Origin: JAZNQN01 sp045656005
Lineage (GTDB): Bacteria > Bacillota > Clostridia > UMGS1883 > UMGS1540
Length of the DNA: 36,810 bases
Reading direction: 5' to 3'
Assembly: GCA_045656005.1 (NCBI GenBank)
Contig: JAZOQG010000035.1
Span: forward strand, 1-36,810
Within the stretch, counting starts at the first letter, position 1. Each line of letters begins with the position of its first letter. This document shows positions 1 to 8,356 of this stretch, piece by piece. A model generated the notes under the pieces. It did not search any database, was not told the DNA's origin, and saw only the letters and a list, made by a program, of their open reading frames with translations. Made by a program: the position numbers and the translations under genes.

Positions 1-60
1 GCTTCCCTGACCGCCTGCAAGCAACATTGCTATGCATTCTTTACTTTTACCGCGTATCAT
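1..60 (-). CDS. glgC: Glucose-1-phosphate adenylyltransferase, N-terminal fragment
   Basis: Only the first 20 codons are in the window; the gene continues past base 1. The peptide begins MIRGKSKECIAMLLAGGQGS. The A-M-L-L-A-G-G-Q-G-S run is the nucleotide-binding signature of ADP-glucose pyrophosphorylases, which make ADP-glucose from glucose-1-phosphate and ATP for glycogen synthesis. The start is an ATG at 58-60 with a very strong GGGGAGGTG ribosome site just upstream. It lies 31 bases after glgB on the same strand, so the two are almost certainly co-transcribed, as in other clostridial glycogen operons. The identification rests on a short peptide plus this context. Confidence 0.85.
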   Translation of the reverse strand, partial: MIRGKSKECIAMLLAGGQGS

Positions 61-91
61 AAAGATACACCTCCCCAAATTTATTAATAAA

Positions 92-1954
92 CTAATTCTT
101 TTCGAAATAAAGCACCGAAAGCGGCGGTAATGTAACCTCAATGCATTGATTTAAGCCATGCATTGGTATTTTTTTGCTTTTTAAAGTATTGCATCTTGTA
201 CCGATGCCGCCATAAACTGATTTATCAGTAGAAAATACGCATTTGTAACTTCCCTCTTCAGGAACACCGATTTTATACTTTTGCCTCTTTACGGGACAGA
301 AATTACAAATTGCTATAATTTCATTTCCGTTTTTGTCAACTCTTCTGAAGGAAATTACACTTTGCTCCGAGTCATCGCATGCAATCCACTTAAAACCGTC
401 AAAGCTGCTCTCATTTTCCCAAAAGGGCTTGCTTTTTAAATAAAACTTATTTAAGTCCTTCATAAATTTCTGCATTTTCTTATGCATATCAAAATCAAGA
501 AGCAACCAGTCAAGCTCCTTTTCAGGATTCCATTCTATAAACTGTGCAAACTCACTTCCCATAAATAAAAGTTTTTTACCGGGGTGTGCCATCATATATG
601 CATAAAACGCACGCAACGACGCAAATTTATCGTTATATTCGCCCGGCATTTTTGAAATCATTGAACACTTTCCGTGAACTACCTCATCGTGAGAAATCGG
701 AAGAATAAAATTCTCCGAAAACGCGTAGGTAAGAGAAAAAGTGAGATTATTATGCCTTCCTTTTCTGAATAGTGGGTCAGTTGAAATGTATGAAAGCATA
801 TCGTTCATCCAGCCCATATTCCATTTAAAAGTAAACCCAAGCCCGCCGTCATAAGGAGGCATTGTAACCGAAGGGAATGCCGTTGATTCTTCAGCAATCA
901 TTAAAACATTCGGGTCAGTTTTATATGCAGTAGAATTTAGTTTTTTCAAAAAGTCAATAGCTTCAAGATTGTAGTTTCCGCCAAACACATTCGCTCGCCA
1001 CTGCCCGTCTTTCTTCCCGTAATCAAGATAAAGCATTGATGCAACTGCATCAACTCTGAATCCGTCAATATGATAAATTCTCTGCCAAAAAGAAATGTTT
1101 GAAACTAGAAATGAAATAACTTCGCCTCTTCCAAAATCAAAAATTCTTGTATTCCAGTCAGGATGTTCATTTTTCAGCGTGTCGGAATATTCATAACAAT
1201 ATCCGCCGTCAAAATCTGAAAGCGCAAACGCATCTTTTGGAAAATGTGCTCCGACCCAGTCAAGTATAATCCCGATTCCTGACTTATGGCACTCGTCCAC
1301 AAAATAGGCAAAATCTTGCGGAGTACCAAATCGTGAAGTTGGTGCATAATATCCCGTAACCTGATAACCCCATGAGAGGTCATAAGGATGCTCATATACG
1401 GGCATAAGCTCAATATGAGTATAGCCCATATCCTTTACATATTTAACAATATCATTTGCACTTTCACGATAAGTAAAGAAACTACCGTCACTATGTCTGC
1501 GCCAAGAGCCTAAATGCAGTTCGTATATATTTATAGGGATTTCACAAGGATTTATTCCTCTTTTTTCTTTAAGAAACTTTTTGTCGTTCCATTTATAAGA
1601 GTTCACGTCATAAACCTTTGAAGCATTTTCAGGTCTTGTAGCGGTGTGAAAAGCATAGGGGTCAGCCTTGTAAATAAATTCACCGCTTGGTGTTTCGATG
1701 TAATATTTATAATTGTCAAAAACTTTTGCTAAAATAATCTCGCTTTCCCATACTCCGCCTTTTAAATGCTTCATTTTCGGGTAAGAAATGTCCCACGAGT
1801 TAAAATCACCCAAAACACGAACACTTTTAGCATGTGGTGCCCAAACTCTGAATATATAACCGTCTTTTGCTTTGTGACAGCCCAAAAAATCGTAACAATT
1901 ATCACTTTCACCTTGTAAAAAACGCTCTATTTTTTCGTAAATATCATTTTTCAT
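92..1954 (-). CDS. glgB: 1,4-alpha-glucan branching enzyme (GH13)
   Basis: GlgB makes alpha-1,6 branches in glycogen in the cytoplasm. The product is 620 residues, the normal length for the short GlgB form. An N-terminal CBM48-like domain (about residues 20-110, containing RVWAPHAKSVRVLGDFNSWD) precedes the GH13 barrel. Catalytic residues are visible: nucleophile D302 in GFRVDAVASM, acid/base E355 in LMIAEES, and H422-D423 in ISHDEVVHGK. The frame opens upstream at 2008, but I chose the ATG at 1954 because GGAG sits eight bases before it and the CBM48 domain follows directly. It is the first gene of a glgB-glgC transcript. Its promoter-like extended -10 lies near 2030, and a leader hairpin lies at 1985-2011. 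Confidence 0.96.
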   Translation of the reverse strand: MKNDIYEKIERFLQGESDNCYDFLGCHKAKDGYIFRVWAPHAKSVRVLGDFNSWDISYPKMKHLKGGVWESEIILAKVFDNYKYYIETPSGEFIYKADPYAFHTATRPENASKVYDVNSYKWNDKKFLKEKRGINPCEIPINIYELHLGSWRRHSDGSFFTYRESANDIVKYVKDMGYTHIELMPVYEHPYDLSWGYQVTGYYAPTSRFGTPQDFAYFVDECHKSGIGIILDWVGAHFPKDAFALSDFDGGYCYEYSDTLKNEHPDWNTRIFDFGRGEVISFLVSNISFWQRIYHIDGFRVDAVASMLYLDYGKKDGQWRANVFGGNYNLEAIDFLKKLNSTAYKTDPNVLMIAEESTAFPSVTMPPYDGGLGFTFKWNMGWMNDMLSYISTDPLFRKGRHNNLTFSLTYAFSENFILPISHDEVVHGKCSMISKMPGEYNDKFASLRAFYAYMMAHPGKKLLFMGSEFAQFIEWNPEKELDWLLLDFDMHKKMQKFMKDLNKFYLKSKPFWENESSFDGFKWIACDDSEQSVISFRRVDKNGNEIIAICNFCPVKRQKYKIGVPEEGSYKCVFSTDKSVYGGIGTRCNTLKSKKIPMHGLNQCIEVTLPPLSVLYFEKN

Positions 1955-1984
1955 AAAATTCTCCAAATGTAACATCTTGTAGCA

Positions 1985-2011
1985 CAATTGTTTCAAAAAA
2001 TGAAACAATTG
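1985..2011 (-). promoter_or_regulatory. Perfect hairpin in the glgB leader
   Basis: CAATTGTTTCA and its exact complement TGAAACAATTG form an 11-bp stem around a 5-base loop. It lies between the likely glgB promoter and the glgB ribosome site. No T-run follows it on the minus strand, so it is not a typical terminator. It may stabilise the mRNA or serve as a protein site; the function is unknown. Confidence 0.55.
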
Positions 2012-2029
2012 ACAAATTGCATAATTGTA

Positions 2030-2060
2030 TATAATATATTATACCACAATTTAGTTATGA
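2030..2060 (-). promoter_or_regulatory. Probable glgB promoter (extended -10)
   Basis: Read on the minus strand, this AT-rich gap contains TGGTATAAT, an extended -10 (TGnTATAAT), followed by a further TATA-rich stretch. The -35 is weak (TGGTAA at about 17 bases), which is usual for extended -10 promoters. It is the only good candidate in the gap between the M23 peptidase gene and glgB. Confidence 0.5.
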
Positions 2061-2100
2061 TTACCATATAAATATTTAACAAAATTTATGAATATTTTCA

Positions 2101-3060
2101 TTAATTTCCAATAAATTCCAATGGGTTTTGTGGCATATTATCTTTTCTTATTTCAAAATGCAAATGCGGTCCTGTACTTTTCCCTGTACTGCCAACTTTT
2201 CCTATAATCTGCCCTTTTGAAACAAAATCTCCTTCAAAGGAAAGTCTTTCGCTCATGTGTGCATAATAGCTTTCAAATCCGTTTTCGTGCTCAATTATTA
2301 TTAAATTGCCGAAACTCTCCTCAAAACCGCTGAAAACAACCTTGCCGTCACTTGATGCCAGTATATCATCGCCGTGGTTTGCCGCAAAATCAACACCTTT
2401 GTGTTCGCGACCCCACCTTTCCCCAAATGGTGAAGAAACGGGTGCCATGACAGGTGTGACAAACACTTTTTCTTCTGTTATTTCTTCGTATCCTAAAACT
2501 TTTAATTTCTTTTCTTCAAGTATATTATTTATTTTTTCAGAAGAAAGCCTTAAACTTTTTTCAAAAACACCATGTTCTATTTTTATATCATTTTCAAAGG
2601 AAGCGCTTATATTTCCATCAGTTTTGCTTTTCAAAACAGAATATAAATGAGCCAAAATTATCTGTTCGCTTTGAGCAGTAAATAGCGTTTCTCCGTCTAT
2701 TTTAAGTGCAAAAGCCTTTTCGTGCAAATTATCGGAAAGAAGAATGTTTTCAAAAATTTCTTCGTTTTCCGATATGCCTCCAAAAGCCAGCGCAGGGAAT
2801 ATTTTTACGTTTTCAAAACCACTTGTTTCTTTGCTTTTTCCAACTAAAACTCCATTATGATAAACATTATAACAAGGCACAATAACCCCTTTGGAAATAA
2901 GTGCAAAAATCAAAGTTATTACAGCCAGCAAAAAAACAGTGGCTTTTTTTAAAACAAGGAATGCCGATGTTTTCTTCGTGAGTGACTTTAACAGTTCGAG
3001 TTCATCATCATATTTTACAAGTTTCTTCCGCCTTGATTTATAGTTTATCCCATCATGCAA
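2101..3060 (-). CDS. Membrane-anchored M23 (LytM-type) metallopeptidase
   Basis: The 319-residue protein has a basic cytoplasmic N-terminus, one transmembrane segment at about residues 36-58, an extracellular linker of about 140 residues, and a C-terminal peptidase M23 domain. The zinc and catalytic residues are present: H220 and D224 (HKGVD), H268 (YYAHMS), H299 and H301 (PHLHFE). The family cuts peptide bridges in peptidoglycan or, when degenerate, activates other hydrolases; here the active site looks intact. It probably acts in envelope remodelling during growth, division or sporulation. Translation starts at a TTG (3058-3060), chosen because GGAGG lies seven bases before it and no in-frame ATG is near. 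It stands alone after the terminator of the gltX operon. Confidence 0.9.
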   Translation of the reverse strand: MHDGINYKSRRKKLVKYDDELELLKSLTKKTSAFLVLKKATVFLLAVITLIFALISKGVIVPCYNVYHNGVLVGKSKETSGFENVKIFPALAFGGISENEEIFENILLSDNLHEKAFALKIDGETLFTAQSEQIILAHLYSVLKSKTDGNISASFENDIKIEHGVFEKSLRLSSEKINNILEEKKLKVLGYEEITEEKVFVTPVMAPVSSPFGERWGREHKGVDFAANHGDDILASSDGKVVFSGFEESFGNLIIIEHENGFESYYAHMSERLSFEGDFVSKGQIIGKVGSTGKSTGPHLHFEIRKDNMPQNPLEFIGN

Positions 3061-3067
3061 ATTATCA

Positions 3068-3099
3068 CCTCCGCAGATAATTTTATAATATCTGTGAGG
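3068..3099 (-). promoter_or_regulatory. Hairpin overlapping the ribosome site of the M23 peptidase gene
   Basis: On the minus strand CAGATA pairs with TATCTG around a 9-base loop. After a small internal bulge, CCTC can pair with the GAGG of the Shine-Dalgarno sequence. The fold would partly hide the ribosome site of the TTG-initiated peptidase gene. The pairing is seen in the sequence; a regulatory role is inference. Confidence 0.4.
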
Positions 3100-3121
3100 T
3101 AAAATTCCATCGAAACCTGCT

Positions 3122-3164
3122 CAAAAAACAACACCTATTTTGACATAAAAATCAAAACAGGTGT
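3122..3164 (-). terminator. Intrinsic terminator of the aminotransferase-to-divIVA operon
   Basis: A 13-bp stem with one mismatch (ACACCT/AGGTGT outer arm, TTTTGA/TCAAAA inner arm) at 3131-3164 is followed on the minus strand by TGTTTTTTGA. It lies just after the stop of the DivIVA-like gene. Confidence 0.88.
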
Positions 3165-3175
3165 ATAATTTGTCG

Positions 3176-3607
3176 TTAATTGCCGTTTATAAGGTCGTCC
3201 ATCTGACTTTCGTATTTTTTAAGTGTTGCAACAGCTGATGCCTTAAGGGTGTTTATCTGCTCACGAAGTTTTTCAAGTTCTTCATTCGCAAGAGCAATTT
3301 CTGCCATTTTGTTAGCTTTTAAAGTTGCCATTTCTTCATTAGCATCTTCCATGACTTTTTTTGCTCTCTGTTCGGCAGAAATAACTGCCTTGGAAATATA
3401 TTCCCTCTCAGCCTCAAGTTCACAAAGCTTTTTGAAATTTTCTGCATTCTCCTCTGTCAAAACAAGGTTTTGTTTCTTGAGAGCGGAATTCTCCTGATTT
3501 TTCTCAGAAATTTCTTTTTCATATTTTTCACAAAGCTCTGCAATATAAAGATTTACATATTTTTTCCGAAATCCAAAAAGACCCCTTTTGAGTTTTTGGT
3601 TTTTCAC
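3176..3607 (-). CDS. DivIVA-like coiled-coil protein
   Basis: A 143-residue acidic/basic coiled-coil protein. Its first 20 residues (KLKRGLFGFRKKYVNLYI) match the style of the DivIVA/GpsB N-terminal lipid-binding segment, and the rest is heptad-rich helix. Such proteins localise to curved membrane or the septum and recruit division or cell wall enzymes. A GTG at 3616 is in frame, but it forms part of the AGAGGTGAT ribosome site. The GTG at 3607, six bases after that site, is the better start. The gene begins just past the gltX stop and ends at a terminator, so it is the last gene of the operon. Assignment to the DivIVA superfamily is moderately sure; the exact role is unknown. Confidence 0.7.
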   Translation of the reverse strand: MKNQKLKRGLFGFRKKYVNLYIAELCEKYEKEISEKNQENSALKKQNLVLTEENAENFKKLCELEAEREYISKAVISAEQRAKKVMEDANEEMATLKANKMAEIALANEELEKLREQINTLKASAVATLKKYESQMDDLINGN

Positions 3608-3618
3608 ATTAATCACCT

Positions 3619-5061
3619 CTACGAAAGTTTTTCAATACCTTTCTTGATTCTTGCTATGCTTTCCTCCTTACCTAAAAGCGTAGCAATTTCTATACCGCCT
3701 CCCGGTGTAAATGCTTTACCAGAAAGTGCAACACGCATAGGCCAGAGAACAATTCCGTTCTTAACTTCCATTTGGGTAGCAAGAGAAATCATTTTATCGT
3801 GAATAGTTTCCGCATTCCAAGTGTCAATTCCTTCAAGAATAGGCAAAATAGCCTTAAGAGATACAAGTGAGTTTTCGGGATTTGTTTTCATTTTCTTATG
3901 AGTAAAAAGCTCTATATCATAATCCGGAAGCTCATCAATAAAATCAATCTGCTCTGGAATGTCTGAAAACTTCTCGCATCTGTCATGTAGACATTTTGAT
4001 AAAATCATTGTGTCCACTTCTCTCTTAACAGCCTCTTTGTAGTAAGGCATAGCCGCCTCGTTAAATTCTTCCAAAGTCATTTTTCTGATGTATTCACCAT
4101 TGAGCCAGTTGAGTTTGTTTATATCGAAAATTGCGGGGGATTTGCTTATTCCCTTAACGTTAAAGGCTTCAACCATTTCCTCGAGTGTTATAATCTCCCT
4201 GTCATCCCCTGGGCTCCAGCCTAAAAGCGCAATATAGTTTAAAACTGCTTCTTTAAGGTAACCCTTGCCCACAAAATCCTCAAATGATGCATCGCCTTCA
4301 CGTTTTGAAAGTTTTTTCTGTGCGTCACGCATAACAGGTGAGCAGTGAACATATTTGGGGATTTCCCAACCAAAAGCCTTGTATAAGAGGTTATATTTAG
4401 GTGTTGAAGAAAGATATTCGCTGCCTCTTATAACGTGAGTAATGTTCATAAGGTGGTCATCAACAACGTTTGCAAAATTATATGTGGGAAGACCGTCACT
4501 TTTCAAAAGCACGTTATCGTCCAAAGTTTCGTTAGGAGCAGTAATTGTGCCGAAAACTTCATCATCAAAAGAAGTTGTACCCGTCTGCGGGATTTTCTGT
4601 CTTATAACATAAGGCACACCCGCGCGGAGCTTTTCTTCAATTTCTTCTTTTGAAAGATTTTTGCAATGTCCGTCATATTTTGGCGGAACTTTGGCTTTTT
4701 CCTGCTCTGCACGAACCTTGTCAAGGCGCTCTTTGTCGCAGAAACAGTAATAAGCCTCTCCCTTTTCAACAAGCTCGAGTGCATATTTTTTGTAAAGGTC
4801 TCTTCTCTCACTCTGAATGTAAGGACCGTATTCACCGCCAACATCGGGACCCTCATCATGTCGAAGTCCTGTATCTGCAAGTGCTTTGTATATAAGGTCT
4901 ACCGCACCGTCAACATATCTTTCCTGGTCAGTATCCTCAATTCTCAAAATGAAATCACCGCCGTCGTGCTTTGCAAGAAGGTATGCATATAGTGCTGTTC
5001 TTAAATTTCCAACGTGCATATAGCCTGTGGGGCTTGGTGCAAATCTTGTTCTAATCTTCAT
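3619..5061 (-). CDS. gltX: Glutamyl-tRNA synthetase
   Basis: This cytoplasmic class I aminoacyl-tRNA synthetase charges tRNA-Glu. Length is 480 residues, normal for bacteria. The HIGH-type motif is at 13-19 (GYMHVGN), the KMSKS-type motif at 250-254 (KLSKR), and a zinc-type Cys cluster at C106, C108 and C133. The start ATG follows AGGAAGGAATATT. Many clostridia lack GlnRS and use a non-discriminating GltX with GatCAB; the sequence alone does not decide this. The gene sits between wecB and the DivIVA-like gene with gaps of 14 and 11 bases. Confidence 0.97.
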   Translation of the reverse strand: MKIRTRFAPSPTGYMHVGNLRTALYAYLLAKHDGGDFILRIEDTDQERYVDGAVDLIYKALADTGLRHDEGPDVGGEYGPYIQSERRDLYKKYALELVEKGEAYYCFCDKERLDKVRAEQEKAKVPPKYDGHCKNLSKEEIEEKLRAGVPYVIRQKIPQTGTTSFDDEVFGTITAPNETLDDNVLLKSDGLPTYNFANVVDDHLMNITHVIRGSEYLSSTPKYNLLYKAFGWEIPKYVHCSPVMRDAQKKLSKREGDASFEDFVGKGYLKEAVLNYIALLGWSPGDDREIITLEEMVEAFNVKGISKSPAIFDINKLNWLNGEYIRKMTLEEFNEAAMPYYKEAVKREVDTMILSKCLHDRCEKFSDIPEQIDFIDELPDYDIELFTHKKMKTNPENSLVSLKAILPILEGIDTWNAETIHDKMISLATQMEVKNGIVLWPMRVALSGKAFTPGGGIEIATLLGKEESIARIKKGIEKLS

Positions 5062-5075
5062 AATATTCCTTCCTC

Positions 5076-6224
5076 TTATACATTAAAATCTTCGGGCTTT
5101 TCTCCATAGCCGAACATAAACAAAATAGCATCAACTGTTCTCTTTGAAGCCAGACCGTCACCATAAGGATTAACGGCTTTTGCCATCTTGTCATACTCTC
5201 CTTTGTCTGTAAGGAGTGTTTTTGTCATGTTATATATAACTTCTTCGTCAACACCCGCCAAAGCCGCAGTGCCTGCTTCTATTGCCTCTGGTCTTTCAGT
5301 TTCGTGACGAAGCACTAAAACTGGTTTTCCGAGTGACGGTGCCTCTTCCTGAAGTCCTCCTGAATCAGTAAGAATAATATCAACTCTTGCCATTGCATTA
5401 TGCATGTCACCGGGTTCAAGAGGTTCAATCAAATGAATTTGGTCCATGCCGCCCATATTCTTTCTTGCAACTTCCCTTACTGCAGGATTTAAGTGCATTG
5501 GGTAAATAAGCTCAACATTAGGAAATTCCTCTACTATTCTTCTTGCCGCATTTGTAATATTTTCAAGTGGCTCACCTAAATTTTCACGACGGTGAGCAGT
5601 CATAAGAATTTTTGTTTTATCGCTCTTTAATATTTCACCTAGCTCTTTGTTATTAAATTCGTAATTATCTGTTACAGTGGTTTTAAGAGCATCAATAACA
5701 GTATTGCCGGTAATGAAGATTGTACTTTCATCAACACCTTCGCGCAGAAGATTTTCTCTGTTTCTTACAGTAGGTGAAAAATGAATATCAGTCATCGCAC
5801 CGGTAAGTCTGCGATTCATTTCCTCAGGAAACGGTGACCACTTGTCAAATGTACGAAGTCCTGCTTCAACGTGACCTACTTTTGCACCGGCATAAAATGC
5901 TGCAAGAGCACCTGCAAATGTGGTAGTTGTATCACCATGCACCAAAACAATATCAGGCTTTACCTCTGACATTACTTCTCCAAGACCTTCCAAAACTCTT
6001 GTGGTAATTCCTGTAAGAGTTTGTCTTTCCTTCATAATGTCCAAATCGTAATCAGGTTTGATTTCAAAAAGCTCCAAAACCTGGTCAAGCATCTCACGGT
6101 GCTGAGCAGTAACACAAACTATTGACTCGATTTCTTCTCTTTTTTGAAGCTCAAGTACCAACGGAGCCATTTTTATTGCCTCGGGTCTTGTCCCGAAAAC
6201 TGTCATAACTTTAATTTTCTTCAT
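5076..6224 (-). CDS. wecB: UDP-N-acetylglucosamine 2-epimerase (non-hydrolysing)
   Basis: It interconverts UDP-GlcNAc and UDP-ManNAc, the ManNAc donor for teichoic acid linkage units or capsule. The 382-residue product has the family landmarks: FGTRPEAIKMAPL at the N-terminus, HGDTTTTFAGALAAF, GHVEAGLRT, and the UDP-binding TDSGGLQEEAP near the C-terminus. The frame extends to 6263, but the ATG at 6224 has GGGGA just upstream and begins right at the Rossmann strand, so I use it. It overlaps the end of the upstream transferase gene by 14 bases. Together the pair points to synthesis of a lipid-linked ManNAc-GlcNAc unit for wall polymers. Confidence 0.95.
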   Translation of the reverse strand: MKKIKVMTVFGTRPEAIKMAPLVLELQKREEIESIVCVTAQHREMLDQVLELFEIKPDYDLDIMKERQTLTGITTRVLEGLGEVMSEVKPDIVLVHGDTTTTFAGALAAFYAGAKVGHVEAGLRTFDKWSPFPEEMNRRLTGAMTDIHFSPTVRNRENLLREGVDESTIFITGNTVIDALKTTVTDNYEFNNKELGEILKSDKTKILMTAHRRENLGEPLENITNAARRIVEEFPNVELIYPMHLNPAVREVARKNMGGMDQIHLIEPLEPGDMHNAMARVDIILTDSGGLQEEAPSLGKPVLVLRHETERPEAIEAGTAALAGVDEEVIYNMTKTLLTDKGEYDKMAKAVNPYGDGLASKRTVDAILFMFGYGEKPEDFNV

Positions 6225-7320
6225 TTGTTTCCCCGCTTTCTTCAAGGTTTTCTTTATTTTCAAAACGAATAAAACGTTCTTCCTCGTCTTCTTTTTTAAC
6301 TTCTGATTTGCTTATAATTGCGAAAGCCACTAGCATAGCTATTATAATTGCCGCTAAAAGCACAAGTGCACGAATGGCACCTCCGCCAATTAAAACAACT
6401 GCAGAAAGTCCTAAAACTGTACTGATAAGATAGAGAATACAAACAGTTTGTTTCTGCGAAAATCCCATATCAAGAAGCCTGTGATGAAGATGCCCCCTGT
6501 CAGCTTCCATAATTGGCTTGTGGTTTTTAATTCTTCTCAAAATTGCAAAACTCGTATCAAAGAGCGGAAGCCCCAAAACCACAAAAGGAACAACAAAACT
6601 TATAACTGCATAAGCCTTAAAAAGACCCATGATGGAAACAGTTGAAAGGATAAATCCCAAAAACATTGCTCCCGTATCTCCCATAAATATTTTTGCAGGA
6701 TTAAAGTTATAAGGCAAAAAGCCAAAGCATGCGCCTGCAAGTGCCGCAGTAATAACTGCAATATTACCTTCACTTGCAATTAAAGCTATGCAAAAAAGTG
6801 TCATTGAAGCGATTGCGCTTACTCCTGATGCAAGTCCGTCAAGTCCGTCAATAAGATTTACTGCATTTGTAACACCAACTATCCATATAATAGTTATCGG
6901 TATCGAAAAAACACCTAGCTCCAAAACACCTGAGGGTGAAATAAATGTTGGCATGCTTATTCTCGTAATCACTACTCCGTGCAACACCACAACCAAAGCT
7001 GCTGCAAGTTGACACAAAAGTTTAAGTCTTGGTCTTATTGGATTAATATCATCAAAAATGCCGCAAATAACAATGATGATACTGCCTATAATCATTCCTC
7101 TTACACCTGCATCTATCTTGCAAAGACATAAAACACTTATAACAAAGCCATAAAATATTGCAAGTCCGCCAAGAAGCGGTGTGGCTTTTTTGTGCACCCT
7201 TCTCGCCTCTCCCGGTTTGTCAACAGCACCGATTTTTGCGGCAAGTGCTTTAACAAACGGGGTCGTTGCAAATGAAACTGCAAATGAAATAACAAACGAA
7301 AGCATAAGTCCGAAAGACAT
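6211..7320 (-). CDS. Undecaprenyl-phosphate GlcNAc-1-phosphate transferase (WecA/TagO family)
   Basis: This polytopic membrane enzyme of the MraY/WecA family starts teichoic acid or other wall polymers by moving a sugar-1-phosphate from a UDP-sugar to undecaprenyl phosphate. The 369-residue product has about ten hydrophobic segments. The family motifs are present: GIFDDINPIRPRLKL (the Asp pair on the cytoplasmic loop), NAVNLIDGLDGLASG, FMGDTGAMFLGF, and the His-rich RGHLHHRLLD loop typical of polyprenol transferases of the WecA branch. The C-terminal tail is highly charged. Pairing with wecB supports the GlcNAc-1-P specificity; a purely sequence-based split between TagO and WecA names is not possible. 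Confidence 0.9.
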   Translation of the reverse strand: MSFGLMLSFVISFAVSFATTPFVKALAAKIGAVDKPGEARRVHKKATPLLGGLAIFYGFVISVLCLCKIDAGVRGMIIGSIIIVICGIFDDINPIRPRLKLLCQLAAALVVVLHGVVITRISMPTFISPSGVLELGVFSIPITIIWIVGVTNAVNLIDGLDGLASGVSAIASMTLFCIALIASEGNIAVITAALAGACFGFLPYNFNPAKIFMGDTGAMFLGFILSTVSIMGLFKAYAVISFVVPFVVLGLPLFDTSFAILRRIKNHKPIMEADRGHLHHRLLDMGFSQKQTVCILYLISTVLGLSAVVLIGGGAIRALVLLAAIIIAMLVAFAIISKSEVKKEDEEERFIRFENKENLEESGETNEEN

Positions 7321-7339
7321 TTAATCTCTCCTCTCCGTT

Positions 7340-8344
7340 TCAGCGAAACTTACGGTCAACAAAACCAATTCTTCTGTGAACCTTCGAAAGAGTTTTTGAA
7401 GCTATTCTAGCGGCTTTTTCTGCTCCTTCTTTGTAAACCGATTCAATATAGTCACGATTTTTGATAAGGTCATCGTATTTTTCTCTTATCGGGCGAAGTG
7501 CCTCAACTACGGCCTCGCCAACTCTCATTTTCAAATCCCCGTATCCGAGACCTGCAAATTCCTCTGCGGCCTTTTCTGGAGTTATACCCATAATGGCACC
7601 ATAAATAGATAAAAGATTGCATATACCGTCTTTGCCCTCACGATAAGCAATTTCACCGTCAGAATCGGTAACAGCTCTTTTAATTTTACGCATAATTGTA
7701 TCAGGGTCATCCAATATCCATATATATCCGTTGGGATTCGGGTCACTTTTACTCATTTTGGAAGCAGGCTCCTGAAGCGACATGATTTTAGCACCAACAG
7801 GCGGAATATAGCCTTCGGGAACTTTAAACGTATCGCCGTAAACACCATTGAATCTGCCCGCAATATCCCTTGCAAGTTCAAGGTGTTGTTTCTGGTCGAC
7901 ACCCACGGGGACAACATCTGTCTGATAAAGCAGAATATCAGAAGCCATTAAAACAGGGTATGTAAAAAGACCTGCATTTATATTTTCCTCATGCTTTGCA
8001 GATTTGTCCTTAAACTGTGTCATTCTTGAAAGCTCGCCCATATATGTGTAGCAGTTTAAAATCCATGAAAGCTCAGCGTGAGCGGAAACATGTGACTGGA
8101 AAAACATAATTGATTTTTCGCTGTCAATTCCGCACGCAAGATACTGACAAAGAAACTGAATACATCTTTTGCGAAGCTCCTGAGGGTCCTGACGAACAGT
8201 TATAGAATGCATATCAACAACCGAAAAAAGGCAGTCGTATTCATCCTGTAATTTAAGCCAGTTCTGAACCGCCCCTATATAATTACCAAGGGTAATACAG
8301 CCCGTTGGCTGAATACCGCTGAAAACTCTTTTTTTCTGTTCCAT
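7340..8344 (-). CDS. trpS: Tryptophanyl-tRNA synthetase
   Basis: This class I synthetase charges tRNA-Trp. The 334-residue length is typical. The HIGH-type motif is in QPTGCITLGNYIGA near the N-terminus and the KMSKS motif is intact in PASKMSKSDPN. Residues such as SVVDMHSITV and the GVDQKQHLELARDIA segment are family-specific. It lies 12 bases after the aminotransferase gene and 19 bases before the WecA-type gene in the same operon. I see no T-box before it. Confidence 0.96.
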   Translation of the reverse strand: MEQKKRVFSGIQPTGCITLGNYIGAVQNWLKLQDEYDCLFSVVDMHSITVRQDPQELRKRCIQFLCQYLACGIDSEKSIMFFQSHVSAHAELSWILNCYTYMGELSRMTQFKDKSAKHEENINAGLFTYPVLMASDILLYQTDVVPVGVDQKQHLELARDIAGRFNGVYGDTFKVPEGYIPPVGAKIMSLQEPASKMSKSDPNPNGYIWILDDPDTIMRKIKRAVTDSDGEIAYREGKDGICNLLSIYGAIMGITPEKAAEEFAGLGYGDLKMRVGEAVVEALRPIREKYDDLIKNRDYIESVYKEGAEKAARIASKTLSKVHRRIGFVDRKFR

Positions 8345-8356
8345 TTTGCGTCACCT

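Noticed and set aside
4435..4992. Several open frames of 70-108 codons within gltX in other frames
   Set aside because: They are shadows of a fully conserved glutamyl-tRNA synthetase gene.
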